Assembly (NCBI GenBank): GCA_025356275.1
Contig: JANXUK010000075.1
Span: 1 to 37,333 of the forward strand
Direction of reading: 5' to 3'
DNA from: Sphingomonadales bacterium
Lineage (GTDB): Bacteria > Pseudomonadota > Alphaproteobacteria > Sphingomonadales > Sphingomonadaceae
Length of the DNA: 37,333 bases
Both the position numbers and the translations under genes were made by a program. Below, one piece after another: positions 1 to 8,335 of this stretch. How positions within the stretch are numbered: position 1 is the first letter of the stretch; the number at the start of each line of letters is the position of its first letter. The notes beneath the pieces are model-generated. The model saw nothing but the letters and a program-made list of their open reading frames with translations. It ran no database searches and was not told the DNA's origin.

Positions 1-126
1 TGGGTCTGCAAATGTCAAAATCGTAAAATCCACTAGAACCAAAATCTTCTAGTGGTCCGAAAAGATTCTGACATTCGAGCGCGACTTGGCCTCAAGCGGT
101 ATCGAATGTCAGAATCGGACCACTAG
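1..126. repeat. Compound palindromic repeat, AATGTCAAAATC/ACCACTAG family, copy 1 (left end cut by window)
   Basis: Positions 1-37 are identical to 3999-4035. They are followed by an inverted repeat: 49-78 (starting CTAGTGGTCCG, with a 5-nt insertion) pairs with 102-126 (ending GGACCACTAG), around the words ATTCTGACATTCGA and TCGAATGTCAGAAT. Copy 2 at 3966-4126 has another hairpin arm upstream of the shared block, so the start of this copy probably lies outside the window. It is noncoding and sits downstream of ftsK. The family is recognised only by comparison inside this window. Confidence 0.8.
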
Positions 127-198
127 AGTCTTTGTTTTCGCATCGTTTATTGCCAAAAACCGGTACCCACCTTTTGGCACGATGCTCTAAAGGGGCAA
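127..198. repeat. Hairpin element downstream of ftsK, resembling a widespread alphaproteobacterial intergenic palindrome
   Basis: GCATCG (140-145) pairs with CGATGC (180-185), and TGCCAAAA (151-158) pairs with TTTTGGCA (172-179), around a loop containing ACCGGTACCCACC and with a 5-nt bulge on one side. The ACCGGT-CCCAC-TTTT-GG-ATGCTCTA layout looks like an intergenic element I remember as common in alphaproteobacteria; this is from memory and unchecked. At 127-136, AGTCTTTGTT also matches part of the larger repeat family described below. There is no U tract, so it is not a classical terminator for ftsK. Confidence 0.55.
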
Positions 199-2595
199 CT
201 AAAGCGGGTTGCCGTCCTTGTCGCGATAGATCTCGCGCCGGCCGACATGGTTGGCCGGGCCGACATAGCCATCCACCTCCATCCGCTCGACCCATTTCGA
301 CGCCGAGTTATAACCGACCCCCATCTGCCGCTGAATCCAGCTGGCCGAGGCTTTCTGGCTTTCGAACACCAGCTGGCAGACCTGACGGTATTTGCGGTCC
401 TCGGGATTGGCGCCCTCGCCGTCCAGATCGTCGAAGCCGAAGCCGCCGTCCTCGGGCTCCTCGGTGACCGAATCGACATAGGCCGGGGCGCCCTGTGCGC
501 GCCAATGCACCGCCACCGCCTCGACCTCCTCGTCCGAAACGAACGGGCCATGCACGCGGACAACCGGCGTAGTTGCCGCCTTGTACAGCATGTCGCCCTT
601 GCCCAGCAGCTGTTCGGCGCCCTGCTCGCCCAGGATGGTGCGGCTGTCGATCCGGCTGGTCACGGCAAAGCTGATGCGGGTCGGCAGGTTGGCCTTGATG
701 ACGCCGGTGATCACGTCGACCGACGGGCGCTGCGTGGCCATGATCAGGTGGATACCGGCGGCGCGGCTCTTCTGGCTCAGCCGCTGGATCAGCACCTCGA
801 TCTCCTTGCCGACGGTGACCATCAGGTCGGCCAGTTCGTCGACGATGATCACGATCTGCGGCAAGACCTGATAATCGAGCTGCTTGTCTTCGAAGATCTC
901 AGCATGGGTATCGGGGTCGAACCCGATCGAGACGCGGCGCCCCAGCGGCTTGCCCTTGGCGGCCGAGTTGCGCAATTTATCGTTGAAGCCCGAGATGTTG
1001 CGGACGCTGATCTCGCTCATCATCCGATACCGGCGCTCCATCTCCTCGACCGCCCATTTGAGCGCACGAACCGCCTTGGCCGGGTCCGTCACCACCGGCG
1101 ACAGCAGATGTGGGATGTCGTCATACGACTTGAGTTCGAGCACCTTGGGATCGACCAGAATCAGCCGGCACTGCGCCGGGGTCAGCCGGTAGAGCAGCGA
1201 CAGCAGGATGCAATTGAGCCCGACCGATTTGCCCGAGCCGGTGGTGCCCGCGACCAGCAGATGCGGCATCGCGGCCAGATCGGCGACGATCGGCTCGCCC
1301 GCGATATCCTTGCCCAGAATGATCGGCAGCAGGCCCTTGTGCGCGGCAAAGGTCTCACACGCGACCAGCTCGCGGAAGCTGACGGTCTGGCGGTTCACAT
1401 TGGGAAGCTCGATACCCATCACCGTGCGCCCCGGAATCGCCGAGACGCGCGCCGAAATCGCGCTCATGTTGCGGGCGATATCGTCGGCCAGGCCGATCAC
1501 GCGGCTGGCCTTGATGCCGGGGGCCGGCTCCAGCTCGTACATGGTGACGACCGGCCCGGTTCGCACGCCGGTAATCTCGCCCTTGACGTTGAAATCGTCA
1601 AGCACGGTTTCGAGCAGGCGCGCATTACGCTCAAGGCTGAGCTTGTCGATCACCGGGCCGGTATCGGCGGCGGGCTCGGCCAGCAGGGTGATCGGGGGCA
1701 ACGCGAAACTGTCGAACAGGTCGCTTTGCTTGCTGAGCGCGCCAATCTCGGCGGGTTTGACCGCGCGGCGGGCATCGCTGATGTCGGGCGCGCGGCGCGG
1801 TTCGGCATTGTCGGGCAGCGCGGCGCGCGGCTTGCTCTCACGGCGCACCAGCGGCGGCAAAGGCGCACGCGCCCCCTCCGCCGTGCGGCGCGACAGCGCG
1901 AAGGGCAGCGCGAACAGCCCGGCCCAATCGAGCGCAAACACCCGTGCGCCCAGCCATGCGCCCGAGGCCAGACAGACCAGCCCCGCGCCCAATATCGCCC
2001 AGCCCTGCGCCGCCGCCGGCAGCCGGCCCCCGACCGCACGAATCGCATCGGCGCCCAACAATCCCGACAGCCCGCCCATCGAGGCGGGCAGCGTGCCGCC
2101 ATCGCTGGTGAACACCAGCGACAGCGCCGTACTGATCAACGCCATCGCGAACAGCAGCACGCCGCCCGCCCGCCACCAGCGCCCCCCGACCAGCGCCAGG
2201 GGCCGCGCGCGCGCCGGCTGACCCGCCGGGCGGTCGCCATCGGCCATCCGCCACAGCCGCACCGCGAACACATGGAGCAGCGGCAGCAACAGCACCGCCA
2301 CCGGCCCGAACACCAGCAGTACGCCATCCGCCGCCCAGGCCCCCGGCCGCCCCAGCCAATTGCCCACCGGGCCGCCCGCCGCGGTCGAGGACGAGGGATC
2401 GGTCTGGTGATACGACACCAGCGCCAGCGCCAACGCGAACATCGCCGCCCATAGCAGCCCGGCCCCGGTCAACTCGGCACTGCGGCGCAGGCTGCGGCGC
2501 AACGCGATGCGCCAACGCGCCGAGGCACCCGCGGCCGCGCGTTCTGCCGCATTGCCGCCGGCGGCGCCGCTTGCCAGAAATGCCCGTGTAGCCAT
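199..2595 (-). CDS. ftsK: DNA translocase FtsK
   Basis: This is a 798-residue FtsK/SpoIIIE ATPase, the septal motor that pumps chromosomal DNA and promotes dimer resolution at division. The N-terminal 200 or so residues hold hydrophobic membrane segments. A short Ala/Pro/Arg-rich linker follows, then the motor with Walker A GTTGSGKS near residue 448 and Walker B IIVDELADLM near residue 582, plus MATQRPSVDVITG. The last 65 or so residues form the gamma winged helix (QRQMGVGYNSASKWVERME) that reads KOPS sequences. The length suits alphaproteobacterial FtsK with a short linker. It lies 33 bp after the ThiE-like gene on the same strand and may be co-transcribed with it. Confidence 0.97.
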   Translation of the reverse strand: MATRAFLASGAAGGNAAERAAAGASARWRIALRRSLRRSAELTGAGLLWAAMFALALALVSYHQTDPSSSTAAGGPVGNWLGRPGAWAADGVLLVFGPVAVLLLPLLHVFAVRLWRMADGDRPAGQPARARPLALVGGRWWRAGGVLLFAMALISTALSLVFTSDGGTLPASMGGLSGLLGADAIRAVGGRLPAAAQGWAILGAGLVCLASGAWLGARVFALDWAGLFALPFALSRRTAEGARAPLPPLVRRESKPRAALPDNAEPRRAPDISDARRAVKPAEIGALSKQSDLFDSFALPPITLLAEPAADTGPVIDKLSLERNARLLETVLDDFNVKGEITGVRTGPVVTMYELEPAPGIKASRVIGLADDIARNMSAISARVSAIPGRTVMGIELPNVNRQTVSFRELVACETFAAHKGLLPIILGKDIAGEPIVADLAAMPHLLVAGTTGSGKSVGLNCILLSLLYRLTPAQCRLILVDPKVLELKSYDDIPHLLSPVVTDPAKAVRALKWAVEEMERRYRMMSEISVRNISGFNDKLRNSAAKGKPLGRRVSIGFDPDTHAEIFEDKQLDYQVLPQIVIIVDELADLMVTVGKEIEVLIQRLSQKSRAAGIHLIMATQRPSVDVITGVIKANLPTRISFAVTSRIDSRTILGEQGAEQLLGKGDMLYKAATTPVVRVHGPFVSDEEVEAVAVHWRAQGAPAYVDSVTEEPEDGGFGFDDLDGEGANPEDRKYRQVCQLVFESQKASASWIQRQMGVGYNSASKWVERMEVDGYVGPANHVGRREIYRDKDGNPL

Positions 2596-2628
2596 GCTCC
2601 GCCTGCCCTGTGTCCGATCCTGCTAGCC

Positions 2629-3231
2629 TCATGCGCCCGGCGGGGAGTCGCCGTCAACAATCGGCTGCGGATTTTTGGGCGCGAGGCCATCGATGGCGGC
2701 CCAGCGATCCGCCCCCAGCCGCCGCGCTCGCGCCGCATTGATCCCGCCCAGCGCGATCACCGGCGCTTGGGCTTGCGCCGCCAAGAGCCGAAAGCGCAAG
2801 GGCCCGAGCACCTTGCCGCCGGGATGACTGTGGCTGGCGAACACCGGGGACAGCAGGATGGCATCGGCCCTTGCGGCCCGCGCCTGGCGGATTTCGCGGA
2901 AACCATGCGCGGTAATCAGGCGCAGGCCCCCTGCCCCGCGCGCCAGCAGCGCCGGCGGGCCATAGGCGCCGTCTGCCCGCCACGCCCGCGCCTGGGCCAT
3001 CCCGCCGGCCAGCACCACCGCGTGCCCCCGCGCCCGCGCCATCCGCGCCAGTCTGGCAAACCGCGCCCGCCGCTGGGTCGGCGCCAGGTGGTAATGCCGA
3101 TAGATCAGCCCCGACCCGCGCGGCATCGCCGCCAGCGCCGCCGCCAGCATCCTGTCATTGCGCGCGTCGCTGACCAGCCACAGGCGCGGCAGATGACGGA
3201 TGGGCTGGCATATGGGCTGGCGCAGGGTCAT
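2629..3231 (-). CDS. Thiamine phosphate synthase/TenI-like protein
   Basis: This 200-residue protein starts MTLRQPICQPIRHLPRLWLV. Traits of the TMP synthase/TenI TIM barrel are the LVSD strand near the N terminus, LSPVFASHSHPGGKVLGP (the usual SPxFxTxSHPG region) and the late ALGGIN strand. The substrate motifs of true ThiE (the HxGQxD region) are not clear, so it may be a divergent ThiE or a TenI-like protein. The reading frame stays open upstream, but that extension would cover the start of the divergent yggS; the ATG at 3231 leaves 22 bp between the two starts. It is followed closely by ftsK. Confidence 0.72.
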   Translation of the reverse strand: MTLRQPICQPIRHLPRLWLVSDARNDRMLAAALAAMPRGSGLIYRHYHLAPTQRRARFARLARMARARGHAVVLAGGMAQARAWRADGAYGPPALLARGAGGLRLITAHGFREIRQARAARADAILLSPVFASHSHPGGKVLGPLRFRLLAAQAQAPVIALGGINAARARRLGADRWAAIDGLAPKNPQPIVDGDSPPGA

Positions 3232-3253
3232 AGCGGCGCTATAGCACCGGGCG

Positions 3254-3967
3254 ATGAGCATCCCAGCCCCCTCCCGCACGGCGTCCGCTGCCCTCGCCCC
3301 CTCCCTCCTTGCCGACGTGCAGGCCCGCATCGCCGCCGCCGCGCGCCTGGCCCGCCGCGCGCCCGCCGACATCTGCCTGATCGCGGTCAGCAAGACGCAT
3401 GATGCGCCGGCCATCGCGCCGCTGATCGCCGGGGGCCAGCGCCACTTTGGGGAAAACCGCGTGCAGGAGGCCGAGGGCAAATGGCCGGCTTTGCGCGCGC
3501 AAACGCCCGGCATCATGCTGCACATGATCGGCCCGCTGCAATCGAACAAGGCGGAGGACGCGGTCGCCCTGTTCGACTGCATTCATTCGCTGGACCGGAT
3601 GAGCCTGATCACCGCTTTGGCGCGCGCGATGGACAAAGCCGGGGGCGGGGCGGGGCGGCGCGTGCCATGCTTCCTTCAGGTCAATATCGGCGATGAGCCG
3701 CAGAAATCGGGCTGCGCCTTGGCCGAGGTGACGGCTTTGATCGCGGCCGCACGGCTTGCGGATATTCCGCTGGCCGGGTTGATGGGCATTCCCCCCGCCG
3801 GGATCGAGCCGGCGCCGTTCTTCGCGCTGCTGGACAAGGTGGCGGGCGATCACGGGCTGGACGGGCGATCGATGGGGATGAGCGGCGATTTCGAGACCGC
3901 GATCATGCTAGGCGCGACGCATGTGCGGGTGGGCAGTGCGCTGTTCGGGGCGCGGCTAGTGGATTGA
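3254..3967 (+). CDS. YggS family pyridoxal phosphate homeostasis protein
   Basis: This 237-residue single-domain PLP-binding protein of the YggS/PROSC family has no known catalytic activity and buffers cellular PLP. Signature features are AVSKTH with the PLP lysine at about residue 47, HFGENRVQEAEGKW, HMIGPLQSNKAEDAVALFD, QVNIGDEPQKSGC, GLMGIPP, and the C-terminal SMGMSGDFETAIMLGATHVRVGSALFG. The length is normal for the family. It is divergent from the ThiE-like gene, so the promoter must lie mostly inside that gene's 5' end. Its TGA stop overlaps the first bases of a perfect hairpin (3966-4020). Confidence 0.95.
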   Translation: MSIPAPSRTASAALAPSLLADVQARIAAAARLARRAPADICLIAVSKTHDAPAIAPLIAGGQRHFGENRVQEAEGKWPALRAQTPGIMLHMIGPLQSNKAEDAVALFDCIHSLDRMSLITALARAMDKAGGGAGRRVPCFLQVNIGDEPQKSGCALAEVTALIAAARLADIPLAGLMGIPPAGIEPAPFFALLDKVAGDHGLDGRSMGMSGDFETAIMLGATHVRVGSALFGARLVD

Positions 3968-4126
3968 TTTTGACATTTGCATCCCCTTGCGGTTGGGCTG
4001 GGTCTGCAAATGTCAAAATCGTAAAATCCACTAGATTCATAAGTTTGCTAATGGCCCTTATGTTGTCAACATTATGGGCGCACGTTGTGGGGATAGGGGA
4101 CCAAATGTCGGAAACGGACCACTAGT
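3966..4126. repeat. Compound palindromic repeat, AATGTCAAAATC/ACCACTAG family, copy 2
   Basis: GATTTTGACATTTGCA (3966-3981) pairs perfectly with TGCAAATGTCAAAATC (4005-4020) around a 23-nt loop, beginning at the last two bases of the yggS stop codon. Positions 3999-4035 repeat 1-37 exactly. The element ends with AATGTCGGAAACGGACCACTAG (about 4105-4126), matching the right arm of copy 1 with a few changes. The left arm of the second palindrome is missing, and a unique segment (4036-4104) takes its place. The end touches the likely bioF GTG start. Confidence 0.8.
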
Positions 4127-5255
4127 GCTGGCCGCGCAGACCGCCGATCTGGCGCGGTTGGCGGCGATGGGCCGGCTCCGCCGTCTGGCCCCGCGCGCCG
4201 GGGTGGATTTTGCCTCGAACGATTATCTGGGCCTCGCCGGGTCGGGCGCGCTGGCGGCGGCGGCGCGCGAGGCGATCGACCGGGGCGTGCCGGTGGGCTC
4301 CGGCGGTTCGCGGCTACTGCGCGGCAATCATGCCGAACACGAAGCGCTGGAGGCCGAGGCGGCTGCGTTTTTCGGCAGCGAGGCCGCGCTATTTATGCCA
4401 ACCGGCTATGCCGCCAATTCTGCGCTGCTGGCCACCCTGCCCCAGCGCGGCGACCGCGTGTTTGCCGATGCGCTGATCCATGCCTCGATGCATGAGGGGC
4501 TGCAGCTGAGCCGGGCCGATCACCAGTTCGCGGCGCATAATGATGCCGGCGCGTTCGACGATGCGCTGACCGCATGGCGGCGCGGCGGGGCGACGGGGAC
4601 GGCGTGGATCGCGGTGGAATCGCTCTATAGCATGGACGGCGATTTCGCGCCGCTGGCCGATTTGGCCGAGGTGGCGGCGCGGCATGGGGCGATGCTGCTG
4701 GTCGATGAGGCGCATGCGACGGGGGTTTACGGGCCGGGCGGGCGGGGGTTGGTGACGGGGCTGAACACGCGTGAGAAGGTGATCAGCCTGCATACCGGCG
4801 GCAAGGCGTTGGGCTGTGAGGGCGCGCTACTCTGCGGGCCGGCGGTAATGCGCGAGGCGATGGTCAACCGGGCGCGGGGCTTCATCTTCTCGACCGCGCC
4901 ATCGCCGCTGATCGCCGCCGTGTTGCGCGCCGGGTTGCGGCTATGTGCGCAAGGCGATGGCTGGCGGGCGGAGCTCTCGGCTCTGATCGGGGCGGCGCAG
5001 CGGCTGCTCGGGCCATTGGGCGCCGAGGTCCATGGCTCGCCGATCCTGCCGCTGGTGCTGGGCAGGGATGCGCGGGCGATGGCGGTGGCGGCGGCGTGTC
5101 AGGCCGCCGGCTACGACGTGCGCGGCATCCGCCCGCCGACCGTGCCCGAGGGCGCGGCGCGGCTACGCATCGTGATTTCGCGCAATGTCAGCGCGGACGA
5201 CATTGCCGCTTTGGCCGCCGTGCTGGCCGGTGCGTTGGCGGAGGCTTTGGCGTGA
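4125..5255 (+). CDS. bioF: 8-amino-7-oxononanoate synthase
   Basis: This PLP enzyme condenses pimeloyl-ACP and L-alanine in biotin synthesis. Family features are DFASNDYLGLAGSG, GSGGSRLLRGNHAEHEALE, VDEAHATGVYGPGGRGL and the PLP lysine in HTGGKALGCEG (residue 227 from this start). The start is uncertain. GTG at 4125 gives 376 residues and places the conserved region where expected. An in-frame ATG at 4074 adds 17 residues (MGARCGDRGPNVGNGPL) that come from the dispersed repeat and do not look like BioF. Neither start has a strong Shine-Dalgarno. It overlaps bioD by 4 bp (GTGA). Confidence 0.93.
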   Translation: MLAAQTADLARLAAMGRLRRLAPRAGVDFASNDYLGLAGSGALAAAAREAIDRGVPVGSGGSRLLRGNHAEHEALEAEAAAFFGSEAALFMPTGYAANSALLATLPQRGDRVFADALIHASMHEGLQLSRADHQFAAHNDAGAFDDALTAWRRGGATGTAWIAVESLYSMDGDFAPLADLAEVAARHGAMLLVDEAHATGVYGPGGRGLVTGLNTREKVISLHTGGKALGCEGALLCGPAVMREAMVNRARGFIFSTAPSPLIAAVLRAGLRLCAQGDGWRAELSALIGAAQRLLGPLGAEVHGSPILPLVLGRDARAMAVAAACQAAGYDVRGIRPPTVPEGAARLRIVISRNVSADDIAALAAVLAGALAEALA

Positions 5256-5875
5256 CGCGCGGCATCGTCATCACCGGCACCGACACCGGCGTCGGCAAGA
5301 GCGTGGTCGCCGCAGGCATCGCGCGCGCACTGGGCGCCGCCTATTGGAAGCCGGTGCAGGCCGGGCTGGACGATGAAACCGATAGCGCCCTGGCGGCGCG
5401 GCTGGGCGCGCGCGCCTTGCCCGAGGCGTATCGGCTGATCACGCCCTGTTCGCCGCATCAGGCCGCCGCGATCGATGGCCTGGTGATCGATCCGGTCCGG
5501 CTGGCGCTGCCGGCGTGCGATGTGCCGCTGGTGGTCGAGGGGGCGGGGGGCGTGCTGGTGCCCCTGGTGGCAGGCGCCGCGCCGCTGCTTTACGCCGATA
5601 TGTTTGCGCGTTGGGCGCTGCCGGCGGTGTTGGTGGCGCGGACCAGCCTTGGCACGATCAACCACAGCCTGCTCTCCGCCGAGGCTTTGCGCGCGCGCGG
5701 CGTTGCCATCGCCGGGGTCGTATTTGTGGGCGAGGGCAATGACGAAAGCGAGCGCACCATCTGCCAGATTGGCGGGCTGCGCCGGCTGGGGCGGTTGCCG
5801 TGGCTCGATCCGCTTGGGCCCGATACGCTGAGCGCCGCCATCGCCGCGCATTTCGACCTCGGCTGGCTGCTGTGA
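5252..5875 (+). CDS. bioD: Dethiobiotin synthetase
   Basis: This 207-residue P-loop enzyme closes the ureido ring of dethiobiotin using ATP and CO2. It starts with GTG in the GTGA overlap with the bioF stop and reads MTRGIVITGTDTGVGKSVVA, where GTDTGVGKS is the Walker A loop. YWKPVQAG carries the catalytic lysine, VVEGAGGVLVP is the conserved loop, and RTSLGTINHSLLSAEALRARG is a typical BioD segment. The length fits the family. Its TGA is embedded in the GTGA that begins bioA, so the three genes are probably translated as a coupled unit. Confidence 0.96.
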   Translation: MTRGIVITGTDTGVGKSVVAAGIARALGAAYWKPVQAGLDDETDSALAARLGARALPEAYRLITPCSPHQAAAIDGLVIDPVRLALPACDVPLVVEGAGGVLVPLVAGAAPLLYADMFARWALPAVLVARTSLGTINHSLLSAEALRARGVAIAGVVFVGEGNDESERTICQIGGLRRLGRLPWLDPLGPDTLSAAIAAHFDLGWLL

Positions 5876-7137
5876 GCCGCGCACCCATCTGGCACCCGTT
5901 CACCCAGCACGGTCTGGGCGAGCCGATCCCGCTGATCACCCATGCCCAGGGCGCTATCCTGCATACCGCCGACGGGCGGCGGATTATCGATGCGATTTCA
6001 AGTTGGTGGGTCACCACGCATGGCCACTGCCATCCGCGCATCGCGGCGGCCATCGCGGCGCAGGCGGGGCGGCTGGACCAGCTGATCTTTGCCGGCTGGA
6101 CGCATGAGCCCGCCGAGCGGCTTGGTGCGGAGCTGGTGGCGCTGGTCGATGCCGAACTGGGGGCGGCGGGGGGGCTGCCGCATGTGTTTTTCTCCGATTC
6201 CGGGTCCACCTGCGTCGAGGTGGCGCTGAAGATGGCGCTGGGTTTCTGGGCCAATCGCGGCGCAGCGCGGCACCGCATTGTGGTGATGGAGCATTCGTAC
6301 CACGGCGACACCATCGGCGCGATGAGCGTGGGCGCGCGCGGGGTGTTCAACGCGGCCTACGCGCAGCTGCTGTTCGATGTCGCCACCATTCCCTTCCCGG
6401 CAGCGGGCGCGGAGCAGGCGTGCCTCAATGCGTTGGAACAGGCCTGCGCGACACAGAACCCCGCTGCGTTTCTGGTCGAGCCGCTGGTGCTGGGCGCAGG
6501 GGGGATGCTGATGTATCCGCCGGCCGTTCTGGGCGAGATGCGGCAGATCTGTGCCCGGCATGGCGTGCTGTTCATTGCCGATGAGGTGATGACCGGCTGG
6601 GGTCGCACCGGCACCATGCTGGCGTGTTCGCAGGCCGGGATCGTGCCCGATATCCTGTGCCTGGCCAAGGGGTTGACCGGCGGGTCGCTGCCGTTGGCGG
6701 TTACGCTGGCCAGCGGGGCGGTGTTCGATGCGCATTATGGCGAGGACCGGGCGCGGATGTTCTATCACTCGTCAAGCTATACCGCCAACCCGGTCGCCTG
6801 CGCCGCCGCGCTGGCCAATCTGGCGGTGTGGCGCGAGGAGCCGGTGGCAGAGCGGATCGCGGCGCTCGCCGCGCATCAGGCCGAGGGGCTGGCCATGCTG
6901 GGCGCGCTGCCCGGCATCGCCAATCCGCGTCAGTGCGGGACGATCATCGCGCTGGACGTAACCAGCACCGATGCCGGCTATCTTTCGGCGCTCGCCCCCC
7001 GGCTGATGGCGCAGTTCCGTGACGCCGATGTGCTGCTCAGGCCGTTGGGCAACACCGTCTATGTGATGCCGCCCTATGGCATCACCCCCGGCGATCTGGC
7101 GCGGGTCCACCAGGTGATAGCGCAGGCGGTCAGTTGA
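5872..7137 (+). CDS. bioA: Adenosylmethionine--8-amino-7-oxononanoate aminotransferase
   Basis: This 421-residue class III aminotransferase makes 7,8-diaminopelargonate using S-adenosylmethionine as amino donor. It has APIWHPFTQHG at the N terminus, ISSWWVTTHGHCHPRIAAAI, EHSYHGDTIGAMSVG, the cofactor aspartate in FIADEVMTGWGRTG, the PLP lysine in CLAKGLTGGSLPLAVT (about residue 266) and FYHSSSYTANPVACAAA. The GTG start overlaps the bioD stop. The gene order F-D-A places the product between the other two steps; no bioB is in the window. The 3' end overlaps the convergent secreted-protein gene by 8 bp. Confidence 0.96.
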   Translation: MSRAPIWHPFTQHGLGEPIPLITHAQGAILHTADGRRIIDAISSWWVTTHGHCHPRIAAAIAAQAGRLDQLIFAGWTHEPAERLGAELVALVDAELGAAGGLPHVFFSDSGSTCVEVALKMALGFWANRGAARHRIVVMEHSYHGDTIGAMSVGARGVFNAAYAQLLFDVATIPFPAAGAEQACLNALEQACATQNPAAFLVEPLVLGAGGMLMYPPAVLGEMRQICARHGVLFIADEVMTGWGRTGTMLACSQAGIVPDILCLAKGLTGGSLPLAVTLASGAVFDAHYGEDRARMFYHSSSYTANPVACAAALANLAVWREEPVAERIAALAAHQAEGLAMLGALPGIANPRQCGTIIALDVTSTDAGYLSALAPRLMAQFRDADVLLRPLGNTVYVMPPYGITPGDLARVHQVIAQAVS

Positions 7138-8335
7138 TCTTGACCCGGTAGCGGATGGCAAAGCTGCTGTTCGCCGCCATCGTCCCCTGCGGCAGGAATT
7201 TCAGCGCCTTGACCGACGCGTCATAGCCCGAGGCTGGGGTATAGGCATAGGTCGACCCGCCATTGTTCGAATAGGTGATGTTCGTCGCCGCCAAAGTCAG
7301 CCCGCTGGCGTTCGGGGTGAACACGAAGTTCTGCACGCCGGCGGTCGCGGTATCGATATCGCCGTTGTAAAAGGTGGTGGCAGCCGGCAGCACGTCGGTC
7401 AGCCCGGTGGTGCTGACATCGACCGGGCTGCCGCCCGCATTCGTCACCGTCAGCGTGTAATCGACATCGGCGCCGGGGATCAGCCGGGGATTGGTGTTGC
7501 CATTGACCGGATCGTCATAGGCGGCGCTGGTCTTGACCACGGTGATCGCTGGCATCGGGCAAAAGCTGATGGTCTGGATGCCGTAAGCTTGTTGGCCGGT
7601 GGTGTTCTCGCCGGTGGTATAGGGATAATTGCCGTAATAGATCGTCGCCGTGGTGATCGGCTGAGCCCAGGCGGCATAGATCGTCCCGGCATTGGCGCCG
7701 GTGTTGGGATTGTCCCCGGTGCCGACCGCCTCGTTCGACGAGATGTTATAGGGCGTGGTCGCCGCGCCTAAAGTCACCACCGATGTGCCGTCGCTGCGCG
7801 GCCCGGCGGCGTTGTTGTTGGTATAGGGCGTGGTGATCCCCGGCACATAGCTGCCTGCCGCGCTGGTGCCCGACACATAGATCCAGTCACGGAACTGGTT
7901 GGCGGTGAAATCGATGTCGTTGAGCTGGACACGGACATCGCGCACGGTGCTCGCGAAGGTCAGCGTGGTATTGATGGTGCGGGTGCCGCTGGTAATGGCA
8001 GTGGTGCGGCCCGAGAAGGTGCCGCCGATCATCAGATTGTTGTTGCCGGTGGTGTCATTGATCAGATTGTTGATCGCCGGCATCTGGGTGCTGTTGATCT
8101 GGCTGGAGCTGAGGCCGTTGGTGGTGAAGCTGATGGTGATATTGACCGACTGACCCGACGGATTGGTCGCTGTGTAGGTGTAGGAGCTGGCATAGGACAG
8201 CGTCGCGGCGGGCGCGGTGTTGAACGTATACGTATAGAGCTGGTTGGCGGCACAACTGGCCCATGCCGGCCCTGCGGGGTAGAGGGCGGCGGCCAGCATG
8301 GCAGGAAACAGGGCGACGGCACGAAGGCGAAACAT
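7130..8335 (-). CDS. Secreted DUF11-type repeat protein
   Basis: This 401-residue protein has a clear signal peptide (MFRLRAVALFPAMLAAALYP, cleavage near PAWAS-CAAN). The middle is rich in Thr, Asn, Ser and Tyr, with beta-strand character like cell-surface adhesin or choice-of-anchor modules (FTANQFRDWIYVSGTSAAG, GTGDNPNTGANAG). The last third, from ITVVKTSAAYDDPVNG through PGADVDYTLTVTNAGGSPVD and TGLTDVLPAATTF, is a DUF11 (prealbumin-like/Ig-like) domain. No anchor or transmembrane helix is visible at the C terminus (FAIRYRVKIN), so it is probably released or periplasmic. Function is unknown. It converges on bioA with an 8-bp overlap. Confidence 0.85.
   Translation of the reverse strand: MFRLRAVALFPAMLAAALYPAGPAWASCAANQLYTYTFNTAPAATLSYASSYTYTATNPSGQSVNITISFTTNGLSSSQINSTQMPAINNLINDTTGNNNLMIGGTFSGRTTAITSGTRTINTTLTFASTVRDVRVQLNDIDFTANQFRDWIYVSGTSAAGSYVPGITTPYTNNNAAGPRSDGTSVVTLGAATTPYNISSNEAVGTGDNPNTGANAGTIYAAWAQPITTATIYYGNYPYTTGENTTGQQAYGIQTISFCPMPAITVVKTSAAYDDPVNGNTNPRLIPGADVDYTLTVTNAGGSPVDVSTTGLTDVLPAATTFYNGDIDTATAGVQNFVFTPNASGLTLAATNITYSNNGGSTYAYTPASGYDASVKALKFLPQGTMAANSSFAIRYRVKIN

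Noticed and set aside
247..2454. Long plus-strand ORF (735 codons) opposite ftsK
   Set aside because: It mirrors the ftsK reading frame in GC-rich DNA, is rich in Arg, Gln, His and Asp as expected for such shadows, and has no recognisable domain.
2596..3253. TPP riboswitch or other RNA element near the ThiE-like gene
   Set aside because: Only 22 bp separate the divergent starts, with no room for a riboswitch and no THI-box sequence seen.
4074..4124. N-terminal extension of BioF from the ATG at 4074
   Set aside because: The 17 residues are encoded by the dispersed repeat and lack similarity to BioF; the GTG at 4125 fits family length better.
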